Assembly: GCF_040802235.1 (NCBI RefSeq)
Contig: NC_133158.1
Location: 38,444,001 to 38,508,000, forward strand
Origin: Manis javanica
Taxonomy: Eukaryota > Chordata > Mammalia > Pholidota > Manidae
Direction of reading: 5' to 3'
DNA length: 64,000 bases
Positions 22,255 to 34,129 of this stretch are shown piece after piece. Within the stretch, counting starts at the first letter, position 1; each line of letters begins with the position of its first letter. Made by a program: the position numbers and the translations under genes. The notes under the pieces were generated by a model. The model was not told the origin of the DNA, did no database searches, and saw nothing but the letters and a program-made list of their open reading frames with translations.

Positions 22255-24204
22255 GTGTCTGAGGGCAAGAAGCGCACACAGGGCACAGCCTGTGCAGTCG
22301 GCTGGGCCTCAGGACGCTCTCAGGGCACGCGCACAGCTCTTCCGCCCGTGCCCCGGAGCACCGCTGGCACAGGTGACTCTTGCACTCCCACCCTGAGCCC
22401 AGATGCCACCAGAAGGGGCTGGCGGGGCTGCGGCACTGCACTGCCTGCCGGGGGTGGGAGGGGGCCCACACTAGCCGGTGGCTGGGGAGCTCCGCCCTGC
22501 TCAGAGGAAGGGCTGGGTCACAGCCCTGCATAAAGTGCAGATCCCAGGGATGCAGCCCACAGGGAACTGGTTGGACCAGCTGCTGCCCTGCTGGGGAGCC
22601 AGCTGATAAGCCAGGGGCTGGGGGTTGGCCACCTTCCTGGCTTACTGTTGACCCTAGGAGGAAAGAGGGAGGGCCCTCCGAGGGCCCCCCCCACCTGCCC
22701 TGGGCCCTTGACAGCTCAGGCTGGGAGCAGAGGAACTGTACTTCCCTGTACATTTTTACCTTGTCCACTGCCCTTGGACCTGGATGACCTTCCCAGAACT
22801 TGGTGAAGGTCAGGGGCGAAAATAAGGGTGTGAGCCCTGGGGAAGGAAGGCAGGGGATAGGCGGCTCTCTCCCTCTCCCCAGGAACTTGTGAACGCCTTG
22901 TGCCAGAAGAGGGGTAAGAAACACTGTAGCCAAGTACATGACCTGCAGGCTGTGCTGGCCCAGCTCAAGGCCGAGGCCCTCCCCTGACCTCTGATTGGGT
23001 GGATGGCAGAGAAGCAAGACCTCTGGAAGGGATCGCCACAGTGTTACAGGGTGGAGGGCACATGTGGTCTTGTGGCCAGGACCTGGAGTCTGATGTACCC
23101 TCTCACTCCGACAGTGAACAGCCTGCTCCCCGCTCACTCAGTCGCCTGCACCGTTCCAGGATCCCACATGGAGGCATGACATTGTCAACCCGTGGGCAAG
23201 GGCTTCCCCAGCCGGCCTGTCCACCCCTTCCGTTACTCTTACAGTCTCCTCTGGTTTGCCGAGTGGCTTACGCTGGAACCCTCCCAGAGAGCCCCTTCAG
23301 GAAGGCTCCCTCACAGATGTTTTCTTGCCAATAGATTATCTAATTCACTCATTAATTTCTGATATGACTCTTTGCTTCCAAGTGCACTCCTCACCCAGCA
23401 TTCCTTGGGTGAGTCACGGCACCAGGGACCCTGTGCCCCGGCTGGTAGTCTCTTCCTGGATTCCTGCTCCCACACATCCGAGCAGGCTGTGCGTCCTCCC
23501 AGCTTCGTGTCCCCGCCCCCCCCACCGTCTCTCTGGTGCGGCCATCACCCCTCTCTGGATTTCAATACCACCTTCCTCGCTGGGCTGGTGGATCTGCAGT
23601 GGGGACTCCGCTGAAGCGAAGTCGGCATTCTGCTTCACTCTGTGTCCCCACATTTCTCAGCGGGTGACCTTAAGACCTTCCTTTCACTTGGAGAGACACA
23701 TGGAGAGAAGAGTCAGCTCCTTTTGAGGACATGGTGCAGGAGCGTCCTCACCGTGGGGAGAGTGTCATCTGGTCCTTGTGGTATGGCGCTGAAAGTTTCT
23801 CTTTGGTTCTCCCCACTGGGCTGAGAGGCTGCTGACCCCAAGTCACGACCTAGGACAAAGAAAACCCCAGGGCGGGCGGGGGTCCTTGGGCTCTGAGGCC
23901 GCAGCCCCACAGGTCTGCTCCTGAGGATGTCCCCCAGGCTGTTATCTCAGCATCACATCGTGGTGGACACTGAGCTGCACCACTTACACCCCGTCGAGGG
24001 ACAGGCTTAGTGACGGGCTTTCTGGGGATTTCCCAGCTAAAGAGAACTGGCTCACTTCTGGCTCCTTCCCATGACAGACTGACACCAGGAATAAGGCCGG
24101 GTCTCCCCGGCAAGGGACACCTTTGCAAGCCACCAGCTGAAGCCAGTGTCAGGCCCGTACAGCAGCCCCACTTGTTCTGCCACCAGTGTTTGTATGACGG
24201 GCTG
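22255..24204. other. Intergenic GC-rich unique sequence
   Basis: No supported gene. The longest open frame of the window (328 codons, minus strand, 22151-23137) lies mostly here. It is Pro/Gly/Ser/Cys-rich, has no recognisable domain, and at its C-terminal end reads into the hAT fragment, so it is treated as chance. Confidence 0.5.
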
Positions 24205-24475
24205 CATGGCTGTGCTCCCCTGAAATTCATGCGCTGAAGTCCTACCCCCAGTGTGATGGTGTTTGGATGTGGGGCTTTTGGGAGGAGATGCGTCATGAAT
24301 GCAGAGCCCTCCTGAATGGGACTCATGCCCTTTTCAGACAGGATGTCAGGCTGATGACCTGCCATGTGAGGACACAGCGTGAAGACATCACTGGCACCTT
24401 GATCTTGAACCCTCAGCTTCTGGACGGTGATAAAAGCTGCCCGATTGATGCTACTTTATTACAGTAGCCTGAGCT
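24205..24475 (+). mobile_element. MaLR (MST/MLT1-type) LTR
   Basis: It reads gaaattcatgcgctgaagtc, a ccccagtgtgatggtgtttg segment, a catgtgaggacacagcgtga segment, and then ccttgatcttgaaccctcag. This is the order of a MaLR LTR in sense orientation. It is a solo LTR and diverged. Confidence 0.8.
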
Positions 24476-24479
24476 ACCT

Positions 24480-25650
24480 AAGAACATTTGCTCCCTTCCT
24501 GCCTCCCATGGGTGTTGACCTCCAGGGCAGCACACGTCTGCGCACTGATGTCCACTGCGGAGTCTGCTTCTGGAGAGCGCAGTGGTCAGCCTCAGAGCAG
24601 CAAGCCAGCCGTGAAGGGCCCCACCAGGCCCGGACACAGCTATTCCTCTGCTTACGTTAAGGTCCTCAACTCAGGGGCTGGTATGCTGGCTTTCCGTCCA
24701 CTTTCAGCTGACCAGCCTGTGGCCTGCTTTCTGAATCCCGCACCTTCCACCCTGCAGATTAGGAACAAAATCGCTGAGGCCCAGGAGACGTGGTGTGCAA
24801 GGCAGGCTGACGGCTTTTCGAGCCCGCTGCTGGGGTTCTCGCGGGTGCTGATGCTCAGGTGGCCCCACCTGGGAAAGAAGTGAGCAAAGCTGGTGGAATG
24901 AGAGGAAATACTCAGAGTGGGGGTGCTGGGCAGCTGGACAGACAGACCAGCTGAGACACAGCCCCTCCTTGGCTCCGGCAGGCAGCTGCCTCGTGGAGAT
25001 GGTGGCCCAGCATTGCCTGAACTTCTGATTTTTAAAGACAAGCTGAAGATCCTGACTTTTTTGCAAAGCATTCTGGTCTCTAACTGTAGGTTCTATTTCC
25101 CAAAAACAAACAAAACCCACCTGTTGCTTAGTCTTCCAGCTGCACTGCCACACATGGCCCTGCTGGGTGTGAGGTGACAGGGGATGTGCGGTGACCTGGC
25201 TGGTCCTGGGATGGCCTTTAGCACCTGCTCTAGAGGCTTGCCCAGGGCCAGCATCATGCCTCTGTCTCTCACTTCTTCACAATTGCATCCCACAGTCTGT
25301 GTCCCCTCCCAATGTCCAGCTTCATCACTGATCCCCAGCTGGCCTCCTGAAAGGAACCTGTGGGCCCTGAAAGGCGATGGTCCATGTGCATCCAGACCCC
25401 ACACCGGAGGCTGGGGAGAACAGCCGGTGCCCTGGGGGAGGATGGGGAGAGGCCTGTGCTCCAGGGAGCGTGAGGAGGGTCAGGCTCGGGGCAGGCGGAG
25501 TGTGGACCAGACCCTGACGTGTCCAGCCTGCTCTGGATTTGGCCTGGCTCAGGCGGGTTTGTCTCCCTGGGACATGTAATGGAGGCGGGACAAACAACAC
25601 ATAAAGGGGCAGCAGGGGCAACCTCTTCTGCACTGATGCCCTCCCCAGCA
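24480..25650. other. Intergenic, no firm feature
   Basis: Unique, moderately GC-rich sequence. No gene, RNA or clear repeat could be supported. Confidence 0.5.
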
Positions 25651-25654
25651 GGCT

Positions 25655-25770
25655 GTCCCTCATGACCTAATCACTCCTCAAAGTCCCACCCCCAAACACC
25701 ATCATACTGGGCATTAAATATGAACATATTAATTTGGTGGTGACACATTCAGCTTATAACACTCTCAGAG
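25655..25770 (-). mobile_element. MaLR LTR 5' fragment
   Basis: A catgacctaatcactcctca segment, then a aagtcccacccccaaacac stretch, then attcagcttataac. This is the reverse complement of the 5' part of an MST/THE1-like LTR. Confidence 0.75.
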
Positions 25771-25802
25771 CTTCAGCACATTGGATTTTACACAGATTGT
25801 GA

Positions 25803-26010
25803 GTGCATGCATGTTACACATGCACTGTGTGCAAAGGTGTGTGTGTTTTTAATGTGTGCACACATGCACTGTGTATGTGTATGGGTGTGTGTATGTGTAT
25901 TTGTGTGTGTGCATGTGCTGTGTGTATTTATGTATGTATGCATGTGTACATGTGTGCACCTGGGCATGTATGCTTGCGTGTATATGTGTATGTGCAGGTA
26001 TATGTTACAG
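25803..26010 (+). repeat. TG-rich imperfect microsatellite
   Basis: About 200 bp of (TG)n interrupted by CA and TA steps. Peptides read from it are low-complexity (C/V/M/H) and not genes. Confidence 0.85.
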
Positions 26011-26794
26011 AAAATGACTATTTAATGCCAAAATCAGAGGCCAAGACTGCCAGGAAACCAGCTTCAGCAGTGCACAGAGAACAGTTCAGCCAGTCACATC
26101 AGGTTACACACTTATTTTCATGGAATAAGATTTTGGGGGTGAGAGAGAGCTGCCACGATGTGATTTTTTTCTCAGTGTGATTTCTGAGCAACATTAATCA
26201 GGACTTCTGCCCATAGGCTTCCACGGGGAGTAGGGATTCTGGAGCCGTGGTCCGTCCTTGAGGGCATGTGCAGCGCTGGGCTGTGGGAGTGCCCCGCTGA
26301 TGCTCTTGATGCCTCGAGTAGCCGGCATCCCAGGCTCTGACTCTCACAGCACCCAACATGGAAGGGGCATGTCTCCCGAAGCTGGATTCCTGAGATCCCA
26401 CGGGCATGAGAGCTTCCTGAAGAAGGATGCAGAGTTGTACCTTATATGGTAGTTAGCATCTATGTCAGAGGGCAAAGAATACCATATGTAGTTAGAGTTA
26501 TCTGTGAAAATCTCTTTAGCCACTCATAAAATACAATATGCCTGGATTTCTCCATATAACTCAGATCAATAAATCCCTTACACACTCAAGTTTGAGAATC
26601 ACAAAGATGGTTGATGAAAGACATTGCCTGTTTTTTCTCTCCTCCACCTCCACCTCACCAAAATATACATTTAGCCATCTGGGCTTTTGAACCTTTCCCC
26701 TTTATGGCTGTCATCCCCGTGGTGTGGGGCAGGTGTGCTGGGCTGCCCACCCGAGGGCCACACCCAAACACTTTCTCCTTTGCTTGCCTCCCAT
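26010..26794. other. Intergenic, no firm feature
   Basis: Unique sequence. The segment at 26460-26610 is AT-richer. Nothing else can be supported. Confidence 0.45.
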
Positions 26795-27080
26795 GGCAGA
26801 GTCTAGGAAAATAGTCTCTTTCCCAGCCTCCCTGCAGTGGGGTGGCCGTATAACCTGGCTCTGAGTTGTGGAGTATGAAAGGAACTTCTGGAGGGCTTTT
26901 TCTTTCTTGAAGAAAGAGACAAATGCAGATGGGGGTGATGAGAGCTGCTTTTTCCTCTGCTTTTGCCTGGAACACTGATGTGATGCCTGGATCTGTGGCA
27001 GCCATCTTGTAGCACTGATGCTCCAACTTTGGGAGCATCATGGACCAGCTCAGATTCATCTGCCCCTGTGATTCTTGTTT
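26795..27080 (+). mobile_element. MLT1-like MaLR LTR
   Basis: A gcagtggggtggccgtataa segment, a gaacttctggagggcttttt segment, a ctgatgtgatgcctggatct segment and a ggcagccatcttgtagcact segment follow the order of older MLT1 LTRs. It is diverged and its ends are uncertain. Confidence 0.6.
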
Positions 27081-27084
27081 TTCA

Positions 27085-28220
27085 ATGTTTTTTAAAATTA
27101 GGCTCTGGTATGAGTGAAAGCCCAAATTAATCATGTTAAACAAACAAATAATTTTACTTAAATTTAATTTTTATTAAAATAAAATATTTATTAAAATAAA
27201 ACACATACCTGGCAACATAGCCCCATGCCTTTTCAGAGACCAGGCTCGACCCTGGCTTTTGTCCTGTGGTCCAACCCAGCTGCTCCAGCTCCAGCCATCA
27301 CACCCAGCTCAGCCGGCAGGCCAGAGAAAAGGAGAAGAGATGAAGACCTTCTCTTCATGACAACATATCCTGGAAGTCTCAGGCAACACTTTCATTTATA
27401 GCAAATCTGCCAGAACTTAGTCAGATGACCACACCTATTGCCTGGGAACTGAGAAATGGAACTTCTACCTGGGCAGCCATGTGCCCGACTAACTTTTAAG
27501 AGTTCTGTACTGAGAGGAGGGGGAAAAATGAGATATTGGGGAATGACTAGCAGTATTTACTATAGGAGTAAATAGTGAGCGGTGTAGGCCTAGGTCCCGC
27601 TTTCAGTTACTTGCAGCCGAAAGGATTCCTAGCTCATCCTCAATGAACAGAAGGACAGAAATTTTAAGTGTTTCTCAGACTTCCATTTCCAACTAACATG
27701 GAGTGACAGGGATCTAATTTAACCTCCTGCATGAAATAATTCCAAACCTTCACAAAATATAAGAAACAATGGTATTCAAGGCAGAGGATATCAAGTTGCG
27801 TAAGACCGTGTTCTCTGAAAGATGGGAAATAAAATGTCTCAAGCCCAGCTACTCTTGAGAAAGCTTCCAAGTAGAGGTGTCAGGAGGAGGAACTCAGAGC
27901 TGCCCAGAGGAGGGCTGGCAGGGAATCTCCCCCGAGTCCTCGGCAGTGAACTGGTCAGTGCACGTGAGGAGACTATGCCTGGGAGGAGAACCATTAGAAA
28001 GGGTTAGGGGGTCAGTGCCGGGGACTCCTGATGGGATCAGTGCCTGTTCCCACCAGGTAACCTGGAAAACATAATGATTTATGGAGCATTAGATGCCATA
28101 CTGAGAATGGTCTTGCTTCATAGATTAAATGCTGCTCTGCCTTCACTTAACACATTTGAAAGGTGATCCCTGATATGATTCTTTAAGATCAGTAATACTA
28201 AGCACATTAGTCAGGGAAGC
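27085..28220. other. Intergenic; possible L1 5' remnant at 27640-28200
   Basis: Bases 27100-27205 are extremely AT-rich, with a repeated tttattaaaataaaa unit. From about 27690 the sequence (a ggagtgacagggatctaatt segment, then ttccaaaccttcacaaaata) resembles the start of an old L1, but this could not be confirmed. Confidence 0.4.
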
Positions 28221-28221
28221 A

Positions 28222-28223
<2 letters not shown>

Positions 28224-28273
<50 letters not shown>
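28224..28273. repeat. (AT)25 microsatellite
   Basis: Fifty uninterrupted bases of alternating AT. It is self-complementary and able to form a cruciform, and is likely to vary in length between individuals. Confidence 0.98.
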
Positions 28274-28275
<2 letters not shown>

Positions 28276-28469
28276 ATCCTCATGTCTGCAAATTCCATTA
28301 TATCATCACTTAGATTGGTATTTGATTGAATAACTGTGAGGTGTAGGTATGCTATAAAATGGCTGCTACTGTCTCTTCTGTCCTTGCATGAGGATGTCTC
28401 TTAGAGCCTCGCCTAACTGGAAAGACACTAGAAAGGGAATTCTAGGGAGTATAGTTTAGTCTAACCAAG

Positions 28470-29400
28470 TTGATATTTCAAAAGCCATCACAAACATGTG
28501 GGTTTTATCTCAGGAATGCAAGGTAAGTTTAGCATTTGAAAAACATCAATCAGTGCAATTCACTGTATTAATAGATCAAATAAAAAAAACCATACTATTA
28601 TCTCAAGGGAAACAGAAAACCACTGGATAAAAAAGAAACACAACACAATACCCACTCTGTTAAAAAAAAAACAACTTAGAAAAATAGAAAAAAAAGAGAA
28701 CTTCCTCAAATTTATACCTATAGCTGACATAGTGGGGAAAGATGGAATGCTTTCTCCCTAGGATCAGCAAAAGACAATATGCCTGCTTTCACCACTTTGA
28801 TTCCACTTAGTACTGGATGTTCTATCAGTTCATAAGGCAAGAATGAGATACAAAATGCATCTAGACTGGAAAAGAAGCAAAATCATCTTCCTTTGTAGGT
28901 GACATGGTTGCCTATGTGGAAAATCCAGTGGAATCTATGAAGAAGCTACTAGAAGTGATAAGTGAGTTTAGCAAGATTGCAGGATGCACAACTAATATGC
29001 AAAAGTCAATCTCTCTATCCCAGCCAGAGTCAGAAATTGAAATAAAACATAAACACCATTTATAATATAACAAAAGTTATAAAACTTCAGGATCAATCTA
29101 GGAGACTTACAGGCTGAAAGCCACAAACCATTTTTAAAGAAACCAAAGGAGACCTGAATAAACAGAGACATTCTCTGCTCATTGGTTGGCAGACCAAACA
29201 CTGCTCTGATGTCAATTGTACCCAAACTGATCTATCGATTCAGTGCAATCTAAATCAAATTCCCAGCAGGCTTTTTAATAGAATTTGACTGGTTGGTTCT
29301 AACATTCATACGGAAATGCAAAAGAATGGTCAAAACAACTTTGAAAAACAAAATGAAATGGGAGGATTGAAGCTAACTGACCCAAGCATCATCACATGTA
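28470..29400 (+). mobile_element. L1M LINE, ORF2 RT-region remnant
   Basis: ORF2 order is visible: an aggaatgcaaggtaagttta segment, atagatcaaataaaaaaaac, a tggaaaatccagtggaatct type stretch after a decayed active-site region (a gtaggtgacatggttgc segment at about 28895 where the FADD motif should be), and gattcagtgcaatctaaatc at 29239. It carries multiple stops and frameshifts. Confidence 0.75.
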
Positions 29401-29419
29401 CTCGTATGTCACCCTTACA

Positions 29420-29505
29420 TCTCCTTTAGTGAAATGCTCTGTCAAATCTTTGTCCATTTTTTTTTTGAGATGTTTGTTTTCTTATTATTGAATTTGTGCA
29501 AAGGA
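29420..29505 (-). mobile_element. Small antisense L1 fragment
   Basis: A caaatctttgtccatttttt segment followed by ttttcttattattgaatttg is the reverse complement of L1 ORF2. Confidence 0.5.
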
Positions 29506-29509
29506 GTGA

Positions 29510-30012
29510 AGCTGAGGGTATCTGTTCAAACCTGCCTCATGACTGGTGGGAGGGTCATCCTGCCTGTGGGTTCCCTGGTAATCAGCCCCCAAAGGGATAG
29601 GCCTGCCCCTACTGTGAGACAAGGAGGGGTACAGGGCGGGGTCCTGGCGAGGGCTCAGCCAGAGCTTAGTCTTGGTGGGGTCTAGTTGCCAGAGAAATGG
29701 TAATAGGGAGTTTCACCAGCAAGACAAGGACAGAGACCAGAAAAGGGACGGGCCTGGGAGCCAAACGGCCTCATTTTTTTCTGTGCACCAGAGCTCCTTG
29801 CTTCTGAAAGTGGGGCCACTCTGCTCTGATGTCTCCCTGGCTGGGGTGGAGGGCCATCTAATTCATTGTGGCCTGGGTCCTTCTGTCCCCAGAGCTCCTG
29901 TGTGGGACACACACCAGGATGTCAAGCTCATTGCCGGGTTCCCGTGACTCCCTGTGGGGCAGCTGGCTCCTAAGGCAGGCAGCGGGTCCACACCGGGGAG
30001 ACTCCCACCTCC
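29510..30012. other. Intergenic, no firm feature
   Basis: Unique GC-normal sequence between an L1 fragment and an MLT1 LTR. No gene is supported. Confidence 0.45.
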
Positions 30013-30396
30013 TATCTTAGCTCGGTCTGCATAACAAAGGTCCGCATACTGGGGCTATGGAAACAACAGGAATTTGTTGTCTCACGGTTCTGGAGGCTGC
30101 AAGTCGGAGATCAAGGTGTCAGCTGGGCTGGTTCCTTCCCGGGTCTCTCTGCTTGACATGTAGACAGCTGTCATCTCCCCGTGTCCTCACATGATCCTCC
30201 TTCTGTGTTTGTCTGTGTCCTCACCTCCTGTTCTTATCAGGACACCAGTCAGATTACAGTAAGGCTCACCATAATGACCTCGTTTTACCTTAATTACCTC
30301 TTGAAAGTCCTATCTCCAAGTACAGTCACATTCTTTGGTACTTGGAATTAGGGCCTCAACATATGAATTTTGAGGGATGCGATTCAGCCCATTACA
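30013..30396 (-). mobile_element. MLT1/MST-type MaLR LTR
   Basis: A near-complete antisense LTR. It runs from a ctgcataacaaaggtccgca segment, through tctcacggttctggaggctg, a gtgtcctcacatgatcctcc segment and tcttatcaggacaccagtca, to a atgcgattcagcccattaca type 5' end. Solo, without viral genes. Confidence 0.85.
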
Positions 30397-30399
30397 CAC

Positions 30400-30545
30400 C
30401 CTAAACACAGTCCCCATTACTCCTCATAGGTAATGACTGCTGTGGGCTCATCCTGCTTAACCCTCTCAAGAGCCCTTGAGGAAACAAAAGTAGACATTAT
30501 CACCCAATCTGCGTAACAGGAAACCAGTCTGGATATTTGCTGGTC
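30400..30545 (-). repeat. MIR SINE fragment
   Basis: A ctcctcataggtaatgactg segment, a aagagcccttgaggaaac stretch and a gtagacattatcaccc stretch fit a diverged antisense MIR. Confidence 0.5.
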
Positions 30546-30799
30546 TGCCCCAGAGCACGCATGGGGCATTGGCTGTCTGCAGATAGCCCCTCCGGCAGAC
30601 CAGACTCTGGCCTGCTGTCTGCACTCGCTGCCCTCCACCACTCTGCTGATGGCTCTGCAAGGAGGAGCTGGGACTCACTCGGCCAGAAACCACAGTATCA
30701 AGGCACATCCCGTCTTCAGGACAGGAATAAAGTAGATTGCAAACCCTTACAAGGATTCAAATGCCTGTGAAACTTCTCGTGTGATAGAAAGTAACATTT

Positions 30800-31270
30800 T
30801 AAAATGGTGGGTTGGGAATAAATTAATTGAAATGTGGTATTAGGTCATCAGAGTTATTTGCAAGAGAATTAAATTGGATACCTTACATTAAAATGAATTC
30901 CAGATTGATTATTGAGGTGTAAAGATAAATAAGGCCATTGAAATACTGTACTAGAAAAAAGCTTAGGTGACTTGTTTAATAAATATAAAAAAATACATAA
31001 AATAAATAAATAAATATAAAATAGAATAAAACAATAAAAATATAATAAATATAAACATAAAAGCCCAACACTATGATCAGAAACCATAAAGGAAAACATT
31101 ACTACATTTGACCAATAAAAATTTAGATATTTAGTTTAGGATTAATTACTACAAAGAAAGTGAATAAACAACCAGAAAAACAAATTGTTTGTATCATGAA
31201 GTTAATACCCTACATATATGAAGAGTTTTTACAAACCAGTAAGAAAGAAGGCAACACCCTCTGAAAATAA
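30800..31270 (+). mobile_element. Old L1M ORF2 remnant with AAAT expansion
   Basis: A attaaaatgaattccagatt segment, a gtgtaaagataaataagg stretch, and later accataaaggaaaacattac resemble the RT-to-C-terminal part of ORF2. Bases about 30980-31060 are an impure (AAAT)n tract expanded inside the element. Confidence 0.6.
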
Positions 31271-31284
31271 CAGGCGGTAACAGC

Positions 31285-31420
31285 CCCCTTCCTTTCTCTG
31301 AGGATGCTAGTCTCCCTAAGGGATTAACCTTGTCTTCTCCTCAGAACAAAGGTGTGAAGTAGGTACTGCTTCTACTCCTCGGAGATAAGGAAGGGGAAGG
31401 TTAGAGTGTTTGTTACCAGC
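31285..31420 (-). repeat. MIR SINE fragment
   Basis: A tcctcagaacaaaggtgtga segment, then agtaggtactgcttctactc, then a ggagataaggaagggga stretch match the antisense MIR 3' half. Confidence 0.6.
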
Positions 31421-31424
31421 CTTC

Positions 31425-31870
31425 CCACCCTGGGACCCCCTAAGGAGTAGGGTCCACCCCTGGCCTGCTGGGCATTAACTCCAGTGCTGCAAATTCATGG
31501 AAAGAGTAGAGCAGACATCTAAACTGCTGGAAATGTACAACTTTGACGTTCAATGTAAGTTATGTACAAGTTTATATACATTTAACACACATTAAAACAG
31601 TGGCACGCTTTTTAAAGCCCCATCAGGCTGCCAGGTGGTGATGTGTGCGGTGCTGGCGAAGCTGTGTGAACCAGTAGCTTCAGTTACAGCTGGTGAGTGA
31701 GTGACGCAGACACCCTTTCTGGTGGAAGGAGAGAGTGACGGGGAAGGCAGCAGGGACCGATCTGCCCACCGGCACTGGACATGCAAATGTGGACAACGTC
31801 TTAGCAAACCAGCTCCAGGATGAATCTTCAGGACCACACACAGGGCGAGGGCTGAGGGCACCGCCTTGAA
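31425..31870. other. Intergenic, no firm feature
   Basis: Unique sequence. No gene or clear repeat is seen. Confidence 0.45.
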
Positions 31871-31874
31871 TCCA

Positions 31875-32015
31875 GAGGCCTGGATCTGGTCCTAGTGTTG
31901 CCACTTAATTAGCGTGGGCACCTGGGCTGTGGAAGCTCTGGTTTCTTCATCTTTTAAAGGGAATAATAACAGTATCTGCTGCTCAAAGATTAGCTAAGAT
32001 ATAAAAGCCTAAGCT
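31875..32015 (+). repeat. MIR SINE
   Basis: Sense MIR: gttgccacttaattagcgtg, then ctggtttcttcatcttttaa, then agggaataataacagtatct. Well preserved in the core. Confidence 0.8.
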
Positions 32016-32077
32016 AATGTTGTTACCTTCTCTTACTGTTTGGTTTTTAAAAACAATTACATCTGTAATCAGAACAT

Positions 32078-32325
32078 GTATATATGTGTGTGTACTACGT
32101 ATGTATGCATTTTGTGTGTATGTGTATGGCTGTGTGCACACATATCTATGTGTGTGTATGCATGTAAATATGCACACATATGCAGGCATGCATGTATGCA
32201 TATGTGTGTAGGTATGTGTGCCTGTGTGTGTGCATTGTTTTTTGCATGTGTGTGTGTGTCTGTGTGTGTGTGTGCACATTGTGTATGTTTTGTATATATG
32301 TGTGTGTGTGGAGAGGAAGGGGAGG
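32078..32325 (+). repeat. TG-rich imperfect microsatellite
   Basis: About 250 bp of (TG)n mixed with TA and CA steps. Confidence 0.85.
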
Positions 32326-32329
32326 GTCA

Positions 32330-33950
32330 CTGACAAAATTCCTGGGTCTTAGGAGAGAGGCTCTGCGAGGGAGGTCTCCTCGTGGATGGAAGGAGAAGCA
32401 GGTCTTGCTCTGTGGAGACCCCCTGACTGCTCACAAGGTCTGTGCAGGCACTGCAGGCCACTCAGCAGCAGGGATGGCCCACGCGGGGGAGGCGGAGCAG
32501 CAAAGGGTCAGACTGTGAGCTGGCAGACGTGCTCGGTTAAAAAGTGACTCGGGCCACCCTTTGTCCTTGCAAGCTCTGCCTTCCTCCTGCCCCAGGTGCT
32601 ATCGACTGGAGTGTGGATTAATTATTGATGTTCAAAGTGAGTTAACTACCTCCTTAGAGAGAAATTCCATTTAATAAGTGTAGAAGGAATGAAAGGAAAC
32701 CACCACCACCAGAGTACTGTGGCACTGACGGCTGCAGGCAGGAGCTGCTGGTGGGCACTGAACTTGGCAGGCAGACGCTGAAGCAGAAATGGGCTATCTG
32801 CAGTCCCGGAGCACCTCCCCTAAAATACTGAGTGATTCGAAAGGGGACAGTAGTAGGTCTACAGTGGGGAATCCGGGCCGGAACTGCCTTAGTTGGGCGA
32901 TGAAGGTTAACGTCTCGGTGAAAAGACATGTGACATCAAGTGACATCACTTCCCTCTGATAGGACACACCTTGAAGAGCACCTCACTCCTGTGGTCTTGA
33001 CATGGAATTGCTGAAAACGCATGACTCCAGCCCGATCATAAGACTATCAGACAGGCGCAAATGGAGGACATCGCAGAGTGAAGGACCAGCCCCCTTCAGA
33101 AGCACTGGGAAGGCAAGGGAGGGGTTGAGGGGCAACATAGACTGCAGGAGATTAAGGAGTCCTGACCACCGAATGCAACCTGGGGTCCTGGATGGGATCC
33201 TGGAACAGGAAAGGGCCACTGGTCAGATGCAGATGTAGCCTGCGGTCCACTTGGTCGGACGGTGCCAGGGCTTCCCCTTCAGCTTGGGTAAATGCGTAGT
33301 GAGGGCAGGAGAGGCTGGGAGAAGGGCTTCCTGGACTGTCCCACTGTCTCCAGCTGCTTGGCACACCTCAAAAGGAAATGTTTGTAAAAAGTGAGCTCTC
33401 TATTAGAAATAGGCCCATGGTGTGGGTGCGAATCACCAATTGTGCTCGGTAGTCCCTGCTTGGGTTTCTCCCCCAGGTGCCACCTGGGACAAACCCAATG
33501 GTTAATGGAGTGCATGGTCATGATAGTACACTTTCTGCATGATCATCTGGGGAAGCACACAGGGTCTGCATGAACCTCTGTGGTTCTGAGCCAAGGATGG
33601 TGTTTGAAGTCTGACAACCAACAGTGCCTCTAACAGCGGGCCTCTCCCAGAAAGCTCAGCCCTGGGGTCACCACGGGTGGGCTTGCACGAGGCAGGAACG
33701 TCTCACCCATATGGACACCCTGGCGGTGACAAGGCATCTGGAATGTAAGCTGGCTGCCTTGTCATCTCGGCACATTTTAACCCTACCACAGGCTGGGTGG
33801 CTGGACCAGACGTTGAGCCCTCAGTTCCTGAAGCCCTGGATCAAGGCGCTGACAGGCTTGGCTCCTGGTGAGGTCCCTCAGCCTGGTTTGCAAATGGCCG
33901 CCTTCTTGACGGCTCTTCACATGGAGGAGAGAGGCGGCTGCAGCCTCCCA
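32330..33950. other. Intergenic unique sequence
   Basis: No gene is supported. Bases 32590-32960 are repeat-free and moderately AT-rich (a gtggattaattattgatgtt segment). The remainder is GC-normal single-copy DNA. Confidence 0.45.
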
Positions 33951-33954
33951 GAAG

Positions 33955-34112
33955 GACACCAATCCCAGCAGGGGCACCAGCCTCATGACCTCACTGAACT
34001 CTGATCACCCCAAGGGCCCGTCTCCAAATACCGCTACGTGGGGGATAGGGTTTCAACATGTGACTTGGGAGCACACAGTCTCTTGGGGGACACAACTCAG
34101 CACTGGCCCAAA
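33955..34112 (-). mobile_element. MaLR LTR 5' fragment
   Basis: A cagcctcatgacctcactga segment, a cgtctccaaataccgctacg segment, atagggtttcaacatgtgac, then tgggggacacaactcag. This is the reverse complement of the 5' part of an MST/MLT1A-type LTR. Confidence 0.8.
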
Positions 34113-34129
34113 AGGACCCCCTCAGCCTG

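Noticed and set aside
22255-22450. CpG-richer patch as a possible island
   Set aside because: CpG density is only modestly raised and the stretch is short; it is well below that of the 49-kb island.
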